Shown piece after piece: positions 1-8,042 of a stretch of 64,000 bases of DNA. Source of the DNA: Salinispirillum marinum (lineage in GTDB: Bacteria; Pseudomonadota; Gammaproteobacteria; Pseudomonadales; Natronospirillaceae); NCBI RefSeq assembly GCF_042651565.1, contig NZ_JBHSDF010000004.1; one strand, given 5' to 3'. Position 1 is the first letter of the stretch. Each line of letters starts with the position of its first letter. The translations under genes were made by a program, and so were the position numbers. The notes under the pieces were generated by a model that was given only the letters and a program-made list of their open reading frames with translations, had not been told where the DNA came from and did no database searches.

Positions 1-1
1 C

Positions 2-118
2 AGTACGGAATACCCTAACTGGCGCCGCAAGCTAACGGCCAATACGGACAGCTTGTTTGCCGAGACAGATATTCAAGCATTCTGTCGCCGTTTAACGGTT
101 GTGCGGGAGACTGAATAG
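2..118 (+). CDS. malQ: 4-alpha-glucanotransferase (amylomaltase), C-terminal fragment cut by the window edge
   Basis: Only the last 38 codons are inside the window, reading from base 2 to the TAG at 116-118. The translation contains TEYPNWRRKL followed by LFADTDIQAF, which matches the conserved C-terminal stretch of MalQ, where an EYPNW(R/Q)R motif precedes a short tail. MalQ transfers glucan segments between maltodextrins in the cytoplasm. It lies upstream of, and in the same direction as, a MalK/UgpC-type ATPase, which fits a maltodextrin locus extending off the left edge. Identification rests on a short tail, so the family is likely but not certain. Confidence 0.75.
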   Translation, partial: STEYPNWRRKLTANTDSLFAETDIQAFCRRLTVVRETE

Positions 119-482
119 GCGAAAGTTGAACTAATGCCATTAACTGAAGGCCGGACATCCTGTGTAGAGTTTTCTTACGTTAATGGCATTGCAGGCCAAG
201 GCATAATTTTTCGGGGTTGATTTTATTTCTTGGGTGGAGGGAGTTCCAGAAAGGGTGGAGATGTTTTCAGGGTTGATCGGTTTTAGGCTCAATCAACTTG
301 AATTGCCCACCCCCTTTGCGCATAGTCCTTATCACAGTTGGCACCCCGCGTTAGGGTGCGCTAGCGCTGCATCCTCCGGGGTTTTCTTGCCCACAGGGTT
401 AAGTGGGTGAAGTCCAAATGCCGATGTCGAAGACATTCATGGGTTTCACCGTCATTCACATAAGAATAATGAGTGGACGCTA
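119..482 (+). promoter_or_regulatory. 364 bp structured leader/intergenic region upstream of the ABC ATPase gene
   Basis: There is no gene here, but inverted repeats are dense. A 12 bp perfect pair lies at 133-144/179-190. GCACCC/GGGTGC pairs at 341-346/354-359. CCCAC/GTGGG pairs at 390-394/403-407. A nested stem at 406-450 combines GGTGAA/TTCACC, ATG/CAT and ATGTC-gaa-GACAT. The last two structures share bases 406-407 and so cannot form together, which resembles alternative leader structures. A weak sigma-70 candidate is TTGAAT (298-303), a 17 bp spacer and CATAGT (321-326). Regulation is inferred from pairing only, and I recognise no known riboswitch class. Confidence 0.4.
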
Positions 483-1577
483 ATGGCCAGTATCAAATTC
501 GATAAAGTAGTAAAAAGTTACGGCGATGTGAACATCATCAAGGGTCTTGATCTTGAAATTAAAGATAAAGAGTTCATGGTGCTTGTTGGGCCATCAGGCT
601 GTGGTAAATCAACCACCTTGCGGATGATTGCCGGTCTGGAAGAAATCACCACCGGCGATTTGTTCATCGGTGAACGTCGGGTAAATAATGTACACCCGAA
701 AGACCGTGATGTGGCCATGGTGTTCCAAAGCTACGCACTCTATCCGCACATGACCGTGCGCGAAAACATCGCCTTTGGTCTGCGCCTGCGTAAACTGCCA
801 AAAGATGAAATCGATCGTTTGGTCAACGAGGCTGCCCAAACCTTGGGCATGGCTCACTTGCTCGATCGTAAGCCGAAAGCCTTGTCGGGTGGTCAGCGTC
901 AACGTGTTGCTCTGGGTCGGGCCATCGTGCGCAAACCTTCGGTTTTCCTGTTCGATGAGCCGTTGTCTAACTTAGATGCCGAGTTGCGCGTACAAATGCG
1001 GGCCGAAATCGGCAAGTTGCAGAAACGTTTGGCCATTACGTCGGTCTATGTAACGCACGACCAGGTCGAAGCCATGACCATGGGTGACCGTATCGCCGTG
1101 TTGCACGATGGTAACCTCCGCCAAGTCGGTACACCGCTGGAATTGTACGATACCCCGGCCAACCTCTTTGTGGCGCAGTTCATTGGTACGCCAAACATGA
1201 ACATCGCCAAGGGTACACTATCGGCAGATGGTGCTGAAATCCAGTTGCCAAGTGGCAAATTTGCCGTGCCGGATGCGTGGAAAGAGGCGGCAAAAGGCGC
1301 GGCAGGTAAATCGGTTTATGTGGGTTTCCGTCCCGAGCACACGCGTCCTGGCGACGAGCATGAGTGGAAAAATACCGCAACACTAGAGGGTTCGGTGGAA
1401 ATCGTTGAAACCCTTGGCCACGAAGTGGTGGTTTATGTGGCGGTTGAAGGCATGGAAGAGCGTGTTATTGCTAAAATGGACGCGCACAAAGTGCCTTCGC
1501 ACGGCGATCGAATCAAGGTGGAGATCAACCTGGAACGCATTCATCTGTTCGATGGTGATACGCAAGAGCGCATGTAA
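483..1577 (+). CDS. Sugar ABC transporter ATP-binding protein, MalK/UgpC family
   Basis: A 364-residue ATPase that powers a carbohydrate ABC importer. It shows Walker A GPSGCGKST at residues 36-44, Q-loop Gln82, signature LSGGQ at 134-138, Walker B VFLFDEP at 154-160 and the switch His192. The C-terminal part after about residue 235 is the TOBE regulatory region typical of MalK, UgpC and MsmX, and the length is standard for that group. No permease or binding protein gene lies next to it, so the partner may be encoded left of the window beyond malQ, or this may be a shared ATPase. A long structured leader precedes it and a clear terminator follows, so it is probably transcribed alone or as the last gene of a malQ operon. 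The exact substrate cannot be read from the sequence. Confidence 0.9.
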   Translation: MASIKFDKVVKSYGDVNIIKGLDLEIKDKEFMVLVGPSGCGKSTTLRMIAGLEEITTGDLFIGERRVNNVHPKDRDVAMVFQSYALYPHMTVRENIAFGLRLRKLPKDEIDRLVNEAAQTLGMAHLLDRKPKALSGGQRQRVALGRAIVRKPSVFLFDEPLSNLDAELRVQMRAEIGKLQKRLAITSVYVTHDQVEAMTMGDRIAVLHDGNLRQVGTPLELYDTPANLFVAQFIGTPNMNIAKGTLSADGAEIQLPSGKFAVPDAWKEAAKGAAGKSVYVGFRPEHTRPGDEHEWKNTATLEGSVEIVETLGHEVVVYVAVEGMEERVIAKMDAHKVPSHGDRIKVEINLERIHLFDGDTQERM

Positions 1578-1590
1578 TAAGTTCTTTGGC

Positions 1591-1619
1591 AAAAGCCGGT
1601 CAATAGGACCGGCTTTTTT
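1591..1619 (+). terminator. Rho-independent terminator after the ABC ATPase gene
   Basis: GCCGGTC pairs with GACCGGC around the loop aatag, flanked by AAAA on the left and a run of six T on the right. It begins 13 bases after the stop codon at 1577. Confidence 0.9.
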
Positions 1620-1705
1620 GTTGTGCACCAAGAAGCCTCGTTGATTGGGTTGATTTTCGCACTGTCCTACCCCATCTTATGTCTCGGTTCTCGCAGGGAC
1701 TCCCT

Positions 1706-2974
1706 ATGAAGTTTCAAATATCTTCACCCGCGCATTATTTTACGGATCTGGATTTGCCATGGGCAAAACACCTTACTGAATGGCCGGATGAACTCTTTGT
1801 GCCCGTGGTTCGGGGCATCCACCGCAATGTAGTGCGTTTTGTACCGCGCGGCGACAAGGTATACGCGCTCAAGGAATTAGCACAACATATAGCGGAAAAA
1901 GAATACCGCCTGCTGCGTGAGTTAAACGAGCTCGGCCTGCCGGTGGTGGAACCCATTGCTGTGGTGACGGAACGTGACAAGTCGTTGTCGGGCAAAACCC
2001 GCCCCAATGACGGCATGGACATGACCGGGCGAGCGTTGTTGATCACCGAATATCTTGAAGGTGCTCTGCCTTATCGCATCATCATTGAACGCGGTACCAC
2101 TGAAAAACGGTTGTATCACATGTTGGATGCGCTGGCCGAATTGTTGGTCCGTTTGCATCTTTCGGGGTTTTACTGGGGTGATTGCTCATTGTCGAACGCA
2201 TTGTTCCGGCGCGATGCTGGCCAATTAGCGGCCTATCTGGTCGATGCAGAAACCGGCGAGCTATTGCCCGAACTCAGTGATGGCCGACGCCAGTATGATC
2301 TGGATATTGCGTTCACGAATTTGGCGGGTGACCTCATGGACATTGAGGCTTTGCTCGAGGGCTTGCCGGGCGGGCTCGACCCTGTTGAACTTGCCGAGTC
2401 CTTGGTGACCAGCTACAACACGCTGTGGGAGGAGTTGACCTCGGTGCAAGTGTTCGGGCGGGATGAACAGTACTTGGTTGAACAACGCATTCAGCGCCTT
2501 AACAATATGGGCTTTGATGTGGAAGAAATTCAACTGGAATCGGTTGAGGAAGGGCAGCGCATCCGCATGCGCGCCAAAGTGGTCGAACCCTGGCATCACA
2601 AGCGTATTCTGCACAACTTGACCGGGCTGCGCGTGGAAGAGAACCAAGCGCGCCGCTTACTGAACGACTTAAACCGTTATCGCGCCTGGTGGTCGGGCGA
2701 ACAGGGGCACAATGTGCCGGAAATGCTGGCGGCGTATCGCTGGTTGTCGGAGATCTTTCAGCCGTCCATCAATATGATTCCAAAAGCCTTGCGGGGTGAT
2801 TTGGACGACGCCGAGCTGTACCACGAGATACTAGAACACCGCTGGTTTATTTCGGAAAGCACCAAGTCTGACGTCGGGTTACAAACATCGGTACTGTCGT
2901 ACATCAACAATGTATTGCGTGCACGTTTGACTCAACCGACATCGGATACCCATCTTTTTCAAGAAAGCCGTTAA
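1706..2974 (+). CDS. Kinase-like protein with C-terminal DUF4032-type region
   Basis: A 422-residue protein. The N-terminal half has the layout of a protein-kinase/WaaP-like fold: a lysine strand (VYALKEL), a helix glutamate (EKEYRLLRELNE), and a catalytic-loop-like GFYWGDCSLSNALF followed by LVDAET. In that order these resemble VAIK, HxD-x4-N and DxG, with the usual His replaced. The C-terminal half is a region I associate with the DUF4032 family. It is predicted to be cytoplasmic, with no signal or membrane segment. An in-frame ATG at 1679 would add nine residues but has no Shine-Dalgarno; ATG 1706 has AGGGA about six bases upstream and is preferred. It is followed closely by the ABC exporter genes. 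The function is unknown; a phosphotransferase acting on a small molecule or envelope component is an inference. Confidence 0.65.
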   Translation: MKFQISSPAHYFTDLDLPWAKHLTEWPDELFVPVVRGIHRNVVRFVPRGDKVYALKELAQHIAEKEYRLLRELNELGLPVVEPIAVVTERDKSLSGKTRPNDGMDMTGRALLITEYLEGALPYRIIIERGTTEKRLYHMLDALAELLVRLHLSGFYWGDCSLSNALFRRDAGQLAAYLVDAETGELLPELSDGRRQYDLDIAFTNLAGDLMDIEALLEGLPGGLDPVELAESLVTSYNTLWEELTSVQVFGRDEQYLVEQRIQRLNNMGFDVEEIQLESVEEGQRIRMRAKVVEPWHHKRILHNLTGLRVEENQARRLLNDLNRYRAWWSGEQGHNVPEMLAAYRWLSEIFQPSINMIPKALRGDLDDAELYHEILEHRWFISESTKSDVGLQTSVLSYINNVLRARLTQPTSDTHLFQESR

Positions 2975-2999
2975 AAACGGGCAACTATTACAGGTAGCT

Positions 3000-3920
3000 A
3001 TGACAAACGCATTAGAGATTCGAGGCTTAACCAAAACCTACGATAATGGTTTTGTCGCTTTGAAAGGTATCGATTTAACCGTGAAGAAAGGTGACTTCTT
3101 CGCACTACTGGGCCCGAATGGGGCTGGAAAGTCCACGACCTTGGGCATTGTTTCTGCTTTGGTGAATAAAACGGCAGGGCAGGTGCAGGTATGTGGCCTG
3201 GATCAGGCAACGCAGCCGGAAGAGGTAAAGAAAAAGCTGGGCGTGGTGCCACAAGAGTTCAATTTCAACACCTTTGAAAAGGTATGGGATATCTTGATGC
3301 AGCAAGCAGGATATTACGGCATGCCGCGTGCACAGGCGAAACAGAACGTTGAGAAATATCTGCGTCAATTAGAGCTTTGGGACAAGCGGGATGTACAAGG
3401 CCGTATGTTGTCGGGTGGCATGAAGCGCCGGTTGATGATTGCCCGCGCCTTATTGCATGAACCGGAGCTGCTCATTCTGGACGAGCCCACCGCCGGTGTT
3501 GATATTGAAATTCGGCGGACCATGTGGGAGTTCTTAAAGCGTATTAACGCTGAAGGTACGACCATTATTCTGACCACGCACTACCTGGAGGAAGCGGAAA
3601 GTCTGTGTCGCAACATTGCCATCATCAACCGTGGTGAGATCATTGCCAATACTACGGTTAAAGCACTCTTACGTCAGATGAACAAAGCGTCGTTCATTGC
3701 CGAGATCAAGACCCCGTTGGATGATCTGGTGTTGCCGGACCGCTTTCATATGCAACGCAGTGATGAACACAGCCTCGAATTCCAGATTTTGAAGAGTGAG
3801 AGCCTGAACGATGTATTTACCCTGTTGGGTGAGTTGGGTCTGGAAGTGAGCAGTATCCGGCCAAAGACCAATCGGCTGGAAGAATTATTTGTCGATATCG
3901 TACAAGGAGATGCGCTCTGA
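3000..3920 (+). CDS. ABC transporter ATP-binding protein, YadG-like (ABC-2 exporter)
   Basis: A 306-residue ATPase with Walker A GPNGAGKST (38-46), LSGGM signature (137-141), Walker B ELLILDEP (156-163) and His194. The long C-terminal extension is typical of the ATPase partners of ABC-2 type permeases such as E. coli YadG. AGGTAG lies just ahead of the ATG. The stop codon TGA shares its A with the ATG of the permease gene, so the two are translationally coupled. The pair would export a drug, lipid or polysaccharide-like substrate; the substrate is not evident. The kinase-like gene 25 bases upstream may belong to the same operon. Confidence 0.9.
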   Translation: MTNALEIRGLTKTYDNGFVALKGIDLTVKKGDFFALLGPNGAGKSTTLGIVSALVNKTAGQVQVCGLDQATQPEEVKKKLGVVPQEFNFNTFEKVWDILMQQAGYYGMPRAQAKQNVEKYLRQLELWDKRDVQGRMLSGGMKRRLMIARALLHEPELLILDEPTAGVDIEIRRTMWEFLKRINAEGTTIILTTHYLEEAESLCRNIAIINRGEIIANTTVKALLRQMNKASFIAEIKTPLDDLVLPDRFHMQRSDEHSLEFQILKSESLNDVFTLLGELGLEVSSIRPKTNRLEELFVDIVQGDAL

Positions 3921-4690
3921 TGTTTACTGATTATTGGGTCGCCTTTAGTGCGATTGTGTACAAAGAAGTCAAACGCTTCATGCGTATTTGGCAACAAACC
4001 TTGTTGCCTCCAGCGGTCACCATGGTCTTGTATTTCGTTATTTTCGGCAACCTGATTGGTAGCCGAATTGGTCAGATGGGTGGCTATGATTACATGGCGT
4101 TTATTGTGCCCGGATTGATCATGATGTCGATCATTACAACGTCCTACGGTAACGTCAGCTCGTCATTCTTCAGCAACAAGTTCCAACGTAGCATTGAAGA
4201 AATTCTGGTCGCGCCAGTACCAAATTACATCATATTGGCGGGCTTTGTGGCGGGTGGCATGGCACGCGGTATCATGGTAGGCATCATTGTAACCTTGCTG
4301 TCCTTAGCGTTTACGCAGCTCAGCATCAACAATATTTGGGTGGTGGTCAGTGTCATCATTATGACCTCGGCACTGTTTTCCGTAGGGGGCTTTATCAATG
4401 CGATGTATGCCACTAAGTTTGACGATGTGTCCATTGTGCCCACATTTATTCTAACGCCACTGACCTATTTGGGCGGCGTATTCTATTCCATTGATTTGCT
4501 GCCAGACGTTTGGCAGTCGCTCAGTAAGTTCAACCCCATACTGTACATGGTGAACGCATTTCGCTATGGCGTATTGGGTGTGAGTGACATAAATATCTGG
4601 ATCGCCTTCAGCATGGTGTTTGTATTTCTGGCAGTCTTGATCACCTGGGCCTTGTGGTTATTGCAGCGCGGCAAGGGTCTAAAAGGATAA
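3920..4690 (+). CDS. ABC-2 type transporter permease, YadH-like
   Basis: A 256-residue inner-membrane protein with about six hydrophobic helices and the central ABC-2 pattern. PTFILTPLTYLGGVFYSIDLLP is followed by the conserved FNPILYMVNAFRYG region near residues 200-220, as in YadH and NodJ-type permeases. It overlaps the ATPase gene by one base and is read in the same operon. queF starts 7 bases after the stop, so read-through into queF is likely. The YadGH-type assignment is by overall pattern; the transported substrate is unknown. Confidence 0.88.
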   Translation: MFTDYWVAFSAIVYKEVKRFMRIWQQTLLPPAVTMVLYFVIFGNLIGSRIGQMGGYDYMAFIVPGLIMMSIITTSYGNVSSSFFSNKFQRSIEEILVAPVPNYIILAGFVAGGMARGIMVGIIVTLLSLAFTQLSINNIWVVVSVIIMTSALFSVGGFINAMYATKFDDVSIVPTFILTPLTYLGGVFYSIDLLPDVWQSLSKFNPILYMVNAFRYGVLGVSDINIWIAFSMVFVFLAVLITWALWLLQRGKGLKG

Positions 4691-4697
4691 TCAATCA

Positions 4698-5513
4698 ATG
4701 AGTGTAGAACAGAGTACGCTGGGCAAAACGGTGGAATACCCACAGCAATATGCGCCCGATGTGTTATTTCCCGTACCTCGGGTGGATAATCGTCGTACCT
4801 TGGGCATCACCGAATGGCCTTATCATGGCTTTGACTGGTGGCATGCCTATGAACTGTCTTGGTTGAACGCCAAGGGCAAGCCACAGGTCGCTATGGCGAT
4901 TATTGAATTGCCCGCCCATTCTCCCAACATCATTGAGTCGAAATCGCTCAAGCTGTATCTCAATTCGTTCAATATGACGCGTTTGTCCGGCACGCAAGAA
5001 CTGCACGATTTGTTGGTGCAGGATCTGAGTCGCGTCAGTGGTGCCCCGGTGCAGGTGCGCCTGCACAGTGTCGATGATCCCTTGCTGGCAGCTCCCCTGG
5101 ATGCGACAACCGGTATTTTATTGGATACCCTGGATATCGAAATGGATAGCTACGATGTCGATTCGAGTATGCTGAAAGTTCAGCCCGAATATCGTGCCGA
5201 AATGCTGTACAGCCATCTGTTGCGTTCAAATTGCCCGGTGACCGGGCAGCCGGATTGGGGCTCGGTATTTATTGCCTATGCCGGCCCCGGCCTAGACCAT
5301 GCCGCCTTGCTCAAATACTTGTGTTCCTTCCGCAACCATACCGAGTTCCATGAGCACTGCGTAGAACGCATCTTTATGGACGTGATGGCGCTGGGAAGCT
5401 TCGAACAGTTGACTGTAACGGCCAAGTATGTGCGACGCGGGGGGTTGGATATAAATCCGTGCCGGAGTTTGCAGGAGCACAGGCCCGATATGGGGCGGCT
5501 ACCACGTCAATAA
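4698..5513 (+). CDS. queF: NADPH-dependent 7-cyano-7-deazaguanine (preQ0) reductase
   Basis: Reduces the nitrile preQ0 to preQ1 for queuosine modification of tRNA. The 271-residue length and two-domain layout match the long (YqcD/E. coli) QueF type. Visible signatures are IESKSLKLYLNSFN (residues 79-92), the nucleophile Cys179 in SNCPVTGQPDWG with the acid Asp186, the FRNHTEFHEHCVERIF helix, and the C-terminal YVRRGGLDINP. The gene follows the exporter genes by 7 bases. Its stop codon is immediately followed by a long palindromic repeat shared with two other convergent gaps in this window. Confidence 0.95.
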   Translation: MSVEQSTLGKTVEYPQQYAPDVLFPVPRVDNRRTLGITEWPYHGFDWWHAYELSWLNAKGKPQVAMAIIELPAHSPNIIESKSLKLYLNSFNMTRLSGTQELHDLLVQDLSRVSGAPVQVRLHSVDDPLLAAPLDATTGILLDTLDIEMDSYDVDSSMLKVQPEYRAEMLYSHLLRSNCPVTGQPDWGSVFIAYAGPGLDHAALLKYLCSFRNHTEFHEHCVERIFMDVMALGSFEQLTVTAKYVRRGGLDINPCRSLQEHRPDMGRLPRQ

Positions 5514-5514
5514 G

Positions 5515-5691
5515 CTCAAAACCTCTTTTTCTCAATCTGGCGTTGTTAAAAATGGTCTCGAAATGCTCACTGGCTTGCCAGAACGACCACGGGTCGGCCC
5601 GAAGGGTGAGCGAAGCGAATACCTACTATCAGTAGGCTGCGCTTCCTCCACCATTTTTGCCTAGCCAGATTATCGCCTCTGAGGTTTTGAG
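5515..5691. repeat. Structured palindromic repeat, copy A (long form), between convergent genes
   Basis: Arms of 11 bp pair perfectly (5515-5525 with 5681-5691). Inside, AATCTGG (5534-5540) pairs with CCAGATT (5665-5671), AAAAATGGT (5548-5556) with ACCATTTTT (5650-5658), and CCTAC/GTAGG (5622-5626/5632-5636) forms a small hairpin. A further insert carries CTGGC-tt-GCCAG, CGACC-acg-GGTCG and a GCTCAC/GTGAGC closing pair. Copies B (20998-21175) and C (53277-53399) share the same architecture with compensatory changes. It fills the gap between the stop codons of queF and the cyclase gene. Confidence 0.85.
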
Positions 5692-5706
5692 TGCCTGATT
5701 CAACCT

Positions 5707-5752
5707 GCTTTTTCTCAATCTGGCGTTGTTAAAAACGGTCTCGAAATGCTGT
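5707..5752. repeat. Partial second copy of the structured repeat abutting the cyclase stop codon
   Basis: The stretch from CTTTTTCTCAATCTGGC through AAAACGGTCTCGAAATGCT repeats the first ~45 bases of copy A almost exactly. It ends right at the stop codon of the minus-strand cyclase gene. Copy C has a comparable extra half copy on its far side (53228-53270), so the half copy seems to be part of the element's organisation. Confidence 0.8.
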
Positions 5753-5753
5753 C

Positions 5754-7220
5754 TCAGACGCTACCTTTGATATGTTTATGCGCTTTCACCAAGGCCGCAA
5801 GGATGCGCTCACGGTCGTAATGCTTCAGTTTGTCCACGTCCAATTGCAGGCTGAAACCATCAACCTCCAGCTCGGCAAAGGTCGACTGTTCACCCAAGTC
5901 TCTGCGCAAGCCTACCACTTCGAAAACGGGCACCGGTTTGGCAAACCCGCGAGCGCGAATTTCACCTTTTGGCCGACAGGCGGCGATGGGTTTGATCAAA
6001 TCATGGACGCTTTGACTGATCAAAATTTCGTTCGGGCCGGCGCTGTTTTCCAAGCGGCTGGCGAGGTTCACCTCCTTGCCAATGATGGTGTAGTCCATGC
6101 GGGTGTCTGAACCGAAATTGCCTACCGTGCAATAGCCCATGTTGACGCCCATGCGCACGTTCAGTTCGGCATCAATGCCGCGTTTTTTCCAACGGCGGCG
6201 TAATTCCGTCATGCGTTTGCGCATCGCAATGGCCATGTGGATGCACGCCTGCGCATCTTGTGCCGAGCCTTTTGATTCGGGATCACCGAAAAACACCATC
6301 AGGCTGTCGCCGATAAATTTATCCAACGTACCGCCCGTTGTGACAATGATACGAGTCATTTCTTCAAAATATTCATTCAGAATTTGGGTAAGCACTTCGG
6401 GTTCGACGCGCTCGGACAGCTCGGTAAAACCTTGAATGTCGGAAAAAAAGACCACCAATGGCTTGCGGGTGGTTTCCAGTCGCGCATCTTGTTGCCCGGA
6501 AAAGATGGTTTGCCACACTTGCGGTGCAATGTACTTGGCCAGCTTTTGCGAAATCGCGCGGTAGTCAGCATGGCTGCGTACGGCGGCATCTTGGGCCGCA
6601 TTCAATTGGGTGGTTTGACGACGCAACAGCAACAAGATGCCGAGGCTCAGCAGCCCAAGTGTCAGGGTATTCAATACTGCCCAAGATGCCGTTGGCGTGT
6701 CGTACAACGCCATGTTAAGAAAATGCTGAACCAACAGGGCGCTGACACCCAAAATCAAATAGGCGCAGGCAACGGTGGTCAGGCGACCGGCGGTAAGAAA
6801 AATACCACTGGCCAGAACGCCGATCAGTAAGGTGGGTGCTGGGTCGAAGTTAAAGAGTCCGATTAATGTGCCCATCACGGCAGCATCTGTGATGGCAAAG
6901 CCTGAAGCGCGTGCTTTCGGATAATGGGTTTGTAACCTTTGCGTCAGTCGCTGCGTCAACAAGGGAATGAGGATTAAGCCGCCGGACAAGGCGAGCCAGG
7001 TCAGATTGCGCTCCGCCGAGAGGCAGTCGATGACCCAGAGGGTCGCCAATGTAACATAGGCATACAGGCGGATGCTGAAAAGTAACGTCGATGCGGTGAG
7101 CGTGAATGACCAAAGCAGGGATGATGCTGTCCGTTTTTCATCAATGTTCTGGGATGCCATTGTCTTAGATTCGGTGCTCTTGGAAATTGTGCTTTTGGAA
7201 TTCATGCTTTTGGAATTCAT
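5754..7220 (-). CDS. Class III adenylate cyclase with N-terminal multi-pass membrane domain
   Basis: A 488-residue membrane enzyme predicted to make cAMP. The first ~190 residues hold about six hydrophobic helices; a short linker then leads to a CHD cyclase domain. Catalytic features are the first metal Asp in FFSDIQGF, the second in FIGDSLMVFFGD, the adenine-selecting Lys in GGTLDKF and Asp in RMDYTIIG, and the NLASRLE helix. The Lys/Asp pair argues for ATP over GTP. The first 20 codons are a degenerate 15 bp tandem repeat (MNSKS MNSKS TISKS TESKT), so translation may really begin at Met21 (base 7160). The gene is divergent from the nitroreductase gene. A FimL-like gene at 40.6 kb could be linked, because FimL acts in cAMP signalling in Pseudomonas; here that is inference. 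Confidence 0.9.
   Translation of the reverse strand: MNSKSMNSKSTISKSTESKTMASQNIDEKRTASSLLWSFTLTASTLLFSIRLYAYVTLATLWVIDCLSAERNLTWLALSGGLILIPLLTQRLTQRLQTHYPKARASGFAITDAAVMGTLIGLFNFDPAPTLLIGVLASGIFLTAGRLTTVACAYLILGVSALLVQHFLNMALYDTPTASWAVLNTLTLGLLSLGILLLLRRQTTQLNAAQDAAVRSHADYRAISQKLAKYIAPQVWQTIFSGQQDARLETTRKPLVVFFSDIQGFTELSERVEPEVLTQILNEYFEEMTRIIVTTGGTLDKFIGDSLMVFFGDPESKGSAQDAQACIHMAIAMRKRMTELRRRWKKRGIDAELNVRMGVNMGYCTVGNFGSDTRMDYTIIGKEVNLASRLENSAGPNEILISQSVHDLIKPIAACRPKGEIRARGFAKPVPVFEVVGLRRDLGEQSTFAELEVDGFSLQLDVDKLKHYDRERILAALVKAHKHIKGSV
7161..7220 (-). repeat. 15 bp in-frame tandem repeat at the 5' end of the cyclase gene
   Basis: Read on the minus strand there are two identical units ATGAATTCCAAAAGC, then ACAATTTCCAAGAGC and ACCGAATCTAAGACA. 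Four units of 15 bp encode a Ser/Lys-rich, start-codon-containing N-terminus. Because the unit is a multiple of three, expansion would add in-frame start codons without shifting the frame. Confidence 0.8.
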
Positions 7221-7363
7221 AGAAACGCAGTCTCGTCCTGTGATGTGCGAAAATGAGCCAAGATGATCGCTACTGAATGATGTCTTTATAGCATATCCAC
7301 TCGAACGACAGAACCGGAATAGGGTAGGATGAATACACCGCTCAATGATTTGAAAAAGAGACT

Positions 7364-7927
7364 ATGAACGATACCTTAACGCAATTACTGAACCGCAGTT
7401 CCATGCCCCGCTTGGCCGAACCGGCGCCGGATACCGAACAACTCAACCGTATTTTACGCGCAGGCTTGTTGGCGCCCGACCATGCCTATCTTCGACCCAC
7501 GCGACTGACCGTTGTGGCGGGTGCAGCGCGCGAGCGATTGGGTGAATTATTTGTCCAGGCAGCCGAGGCATCCGGTACGCCCTTGGCGGAAGATAAACGA
7601 CAAAAGATGCGCCAAAACCCGTTGCGGGCGCCAACGATTATTGTGGCGGCTTGCTGTCCACAAGTGCATGACAAAGTGCCGGAGATTGAACAAATAGCCT
7701 CCACTGCCGCCGCCGTTAGCCTAATGCAAACGGCTATTGATGCCATGGGTTATGGCAGCATGTGGCGTACTGGTGACATGGCCTATCATCCTCTGGTCAA
7801 AGAAGCGTTCGGATTGACCGAAAACGATCACTTGCTGGCCTTTTTATACGTCGGCACACCACTGGGCAATGCTAAGAACCGGGATGCGTTTGCGTGGCAG
7901 GACTGTGTCAAACCGTTTGCAGAATGA
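7364..7927 (+). CDS. Nitroreductase family protein, YdjA-like
   Basis: A 187-residue flavoprotein of the nitroreductase fold, expected to use FMN and NAD(P)H. The N-terminal LLNRSSMPRLAEPAP segment corresponds to the phosphate-binding RRS motif region. The central region SLMQTAIDAMGYGSMWRTGDMAYHPLVKEAFGL is characteristic of the compact YdjA subgroup, as is the short length. A purine-rich AAAGAGA precedes the ATG. The gene is divergent from the cyclase gene and stands upstream of tRNA-Ser with a separate promoter between them. The physiological substrate is unknown. Confidence 0.88.
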   Translation: MNDTLTQLLNRSSMPRLAEPAPDTEQLNRILRAGLLAPDHAYLRPTRLTVVAGAARERLGELFVQAAEASGTPLAEDKRQKMRQNPLRAPTIIVAACCPQVHDKVPEIEQIASTAAAVSLMQTAIDAMGYGSMWRTGDMAYHPLVKEAFGLTENDHLLAFLYVGTPLGNAKNRDAFAWQDCVKPFAE

Positions 7928-7980
7928 TGGCACATGGATGACCTAAACATCTGATTTAACAAGCAAAAGGCAGTTCATTA

Positions 7981-8009
7981 TTGCTTTTCTGCAGCGCTTC
8001 CAGTAAAGT
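7981..8009 (+). promoter_or_regulatory. Sigma-70 promoter for tRNA-Ser
   Basis: TTGCTT (7981-7986), a 17 bp spacer and TAAAGT (8004-8009), followed by the GC-rich discriminator CCACGCCC that is common at stable RNA promoters. The expected start is near 8016, about 27 bases before the tRNA. Confidence 0.55.
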
Positions 8010-8042
8010 CCACGCCCGATTCAGCACAAACCTGTATCGCCC

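Noticed and set aside
1679..1705. Upstream start for the kinase-like gene
   Set aside because: No Shine-Dalgarno precedes 1679, whereas AGGGA stands at a good distance before ATG 1706.
5754..7220. Guanylate cyclase instead of adenylate cyclase
   Set aside because: The purine-specifying residues appear to be Lys (GGTLDKF) and Asp (RMDYTIIG), the adenylate type, not Glu/Cys.
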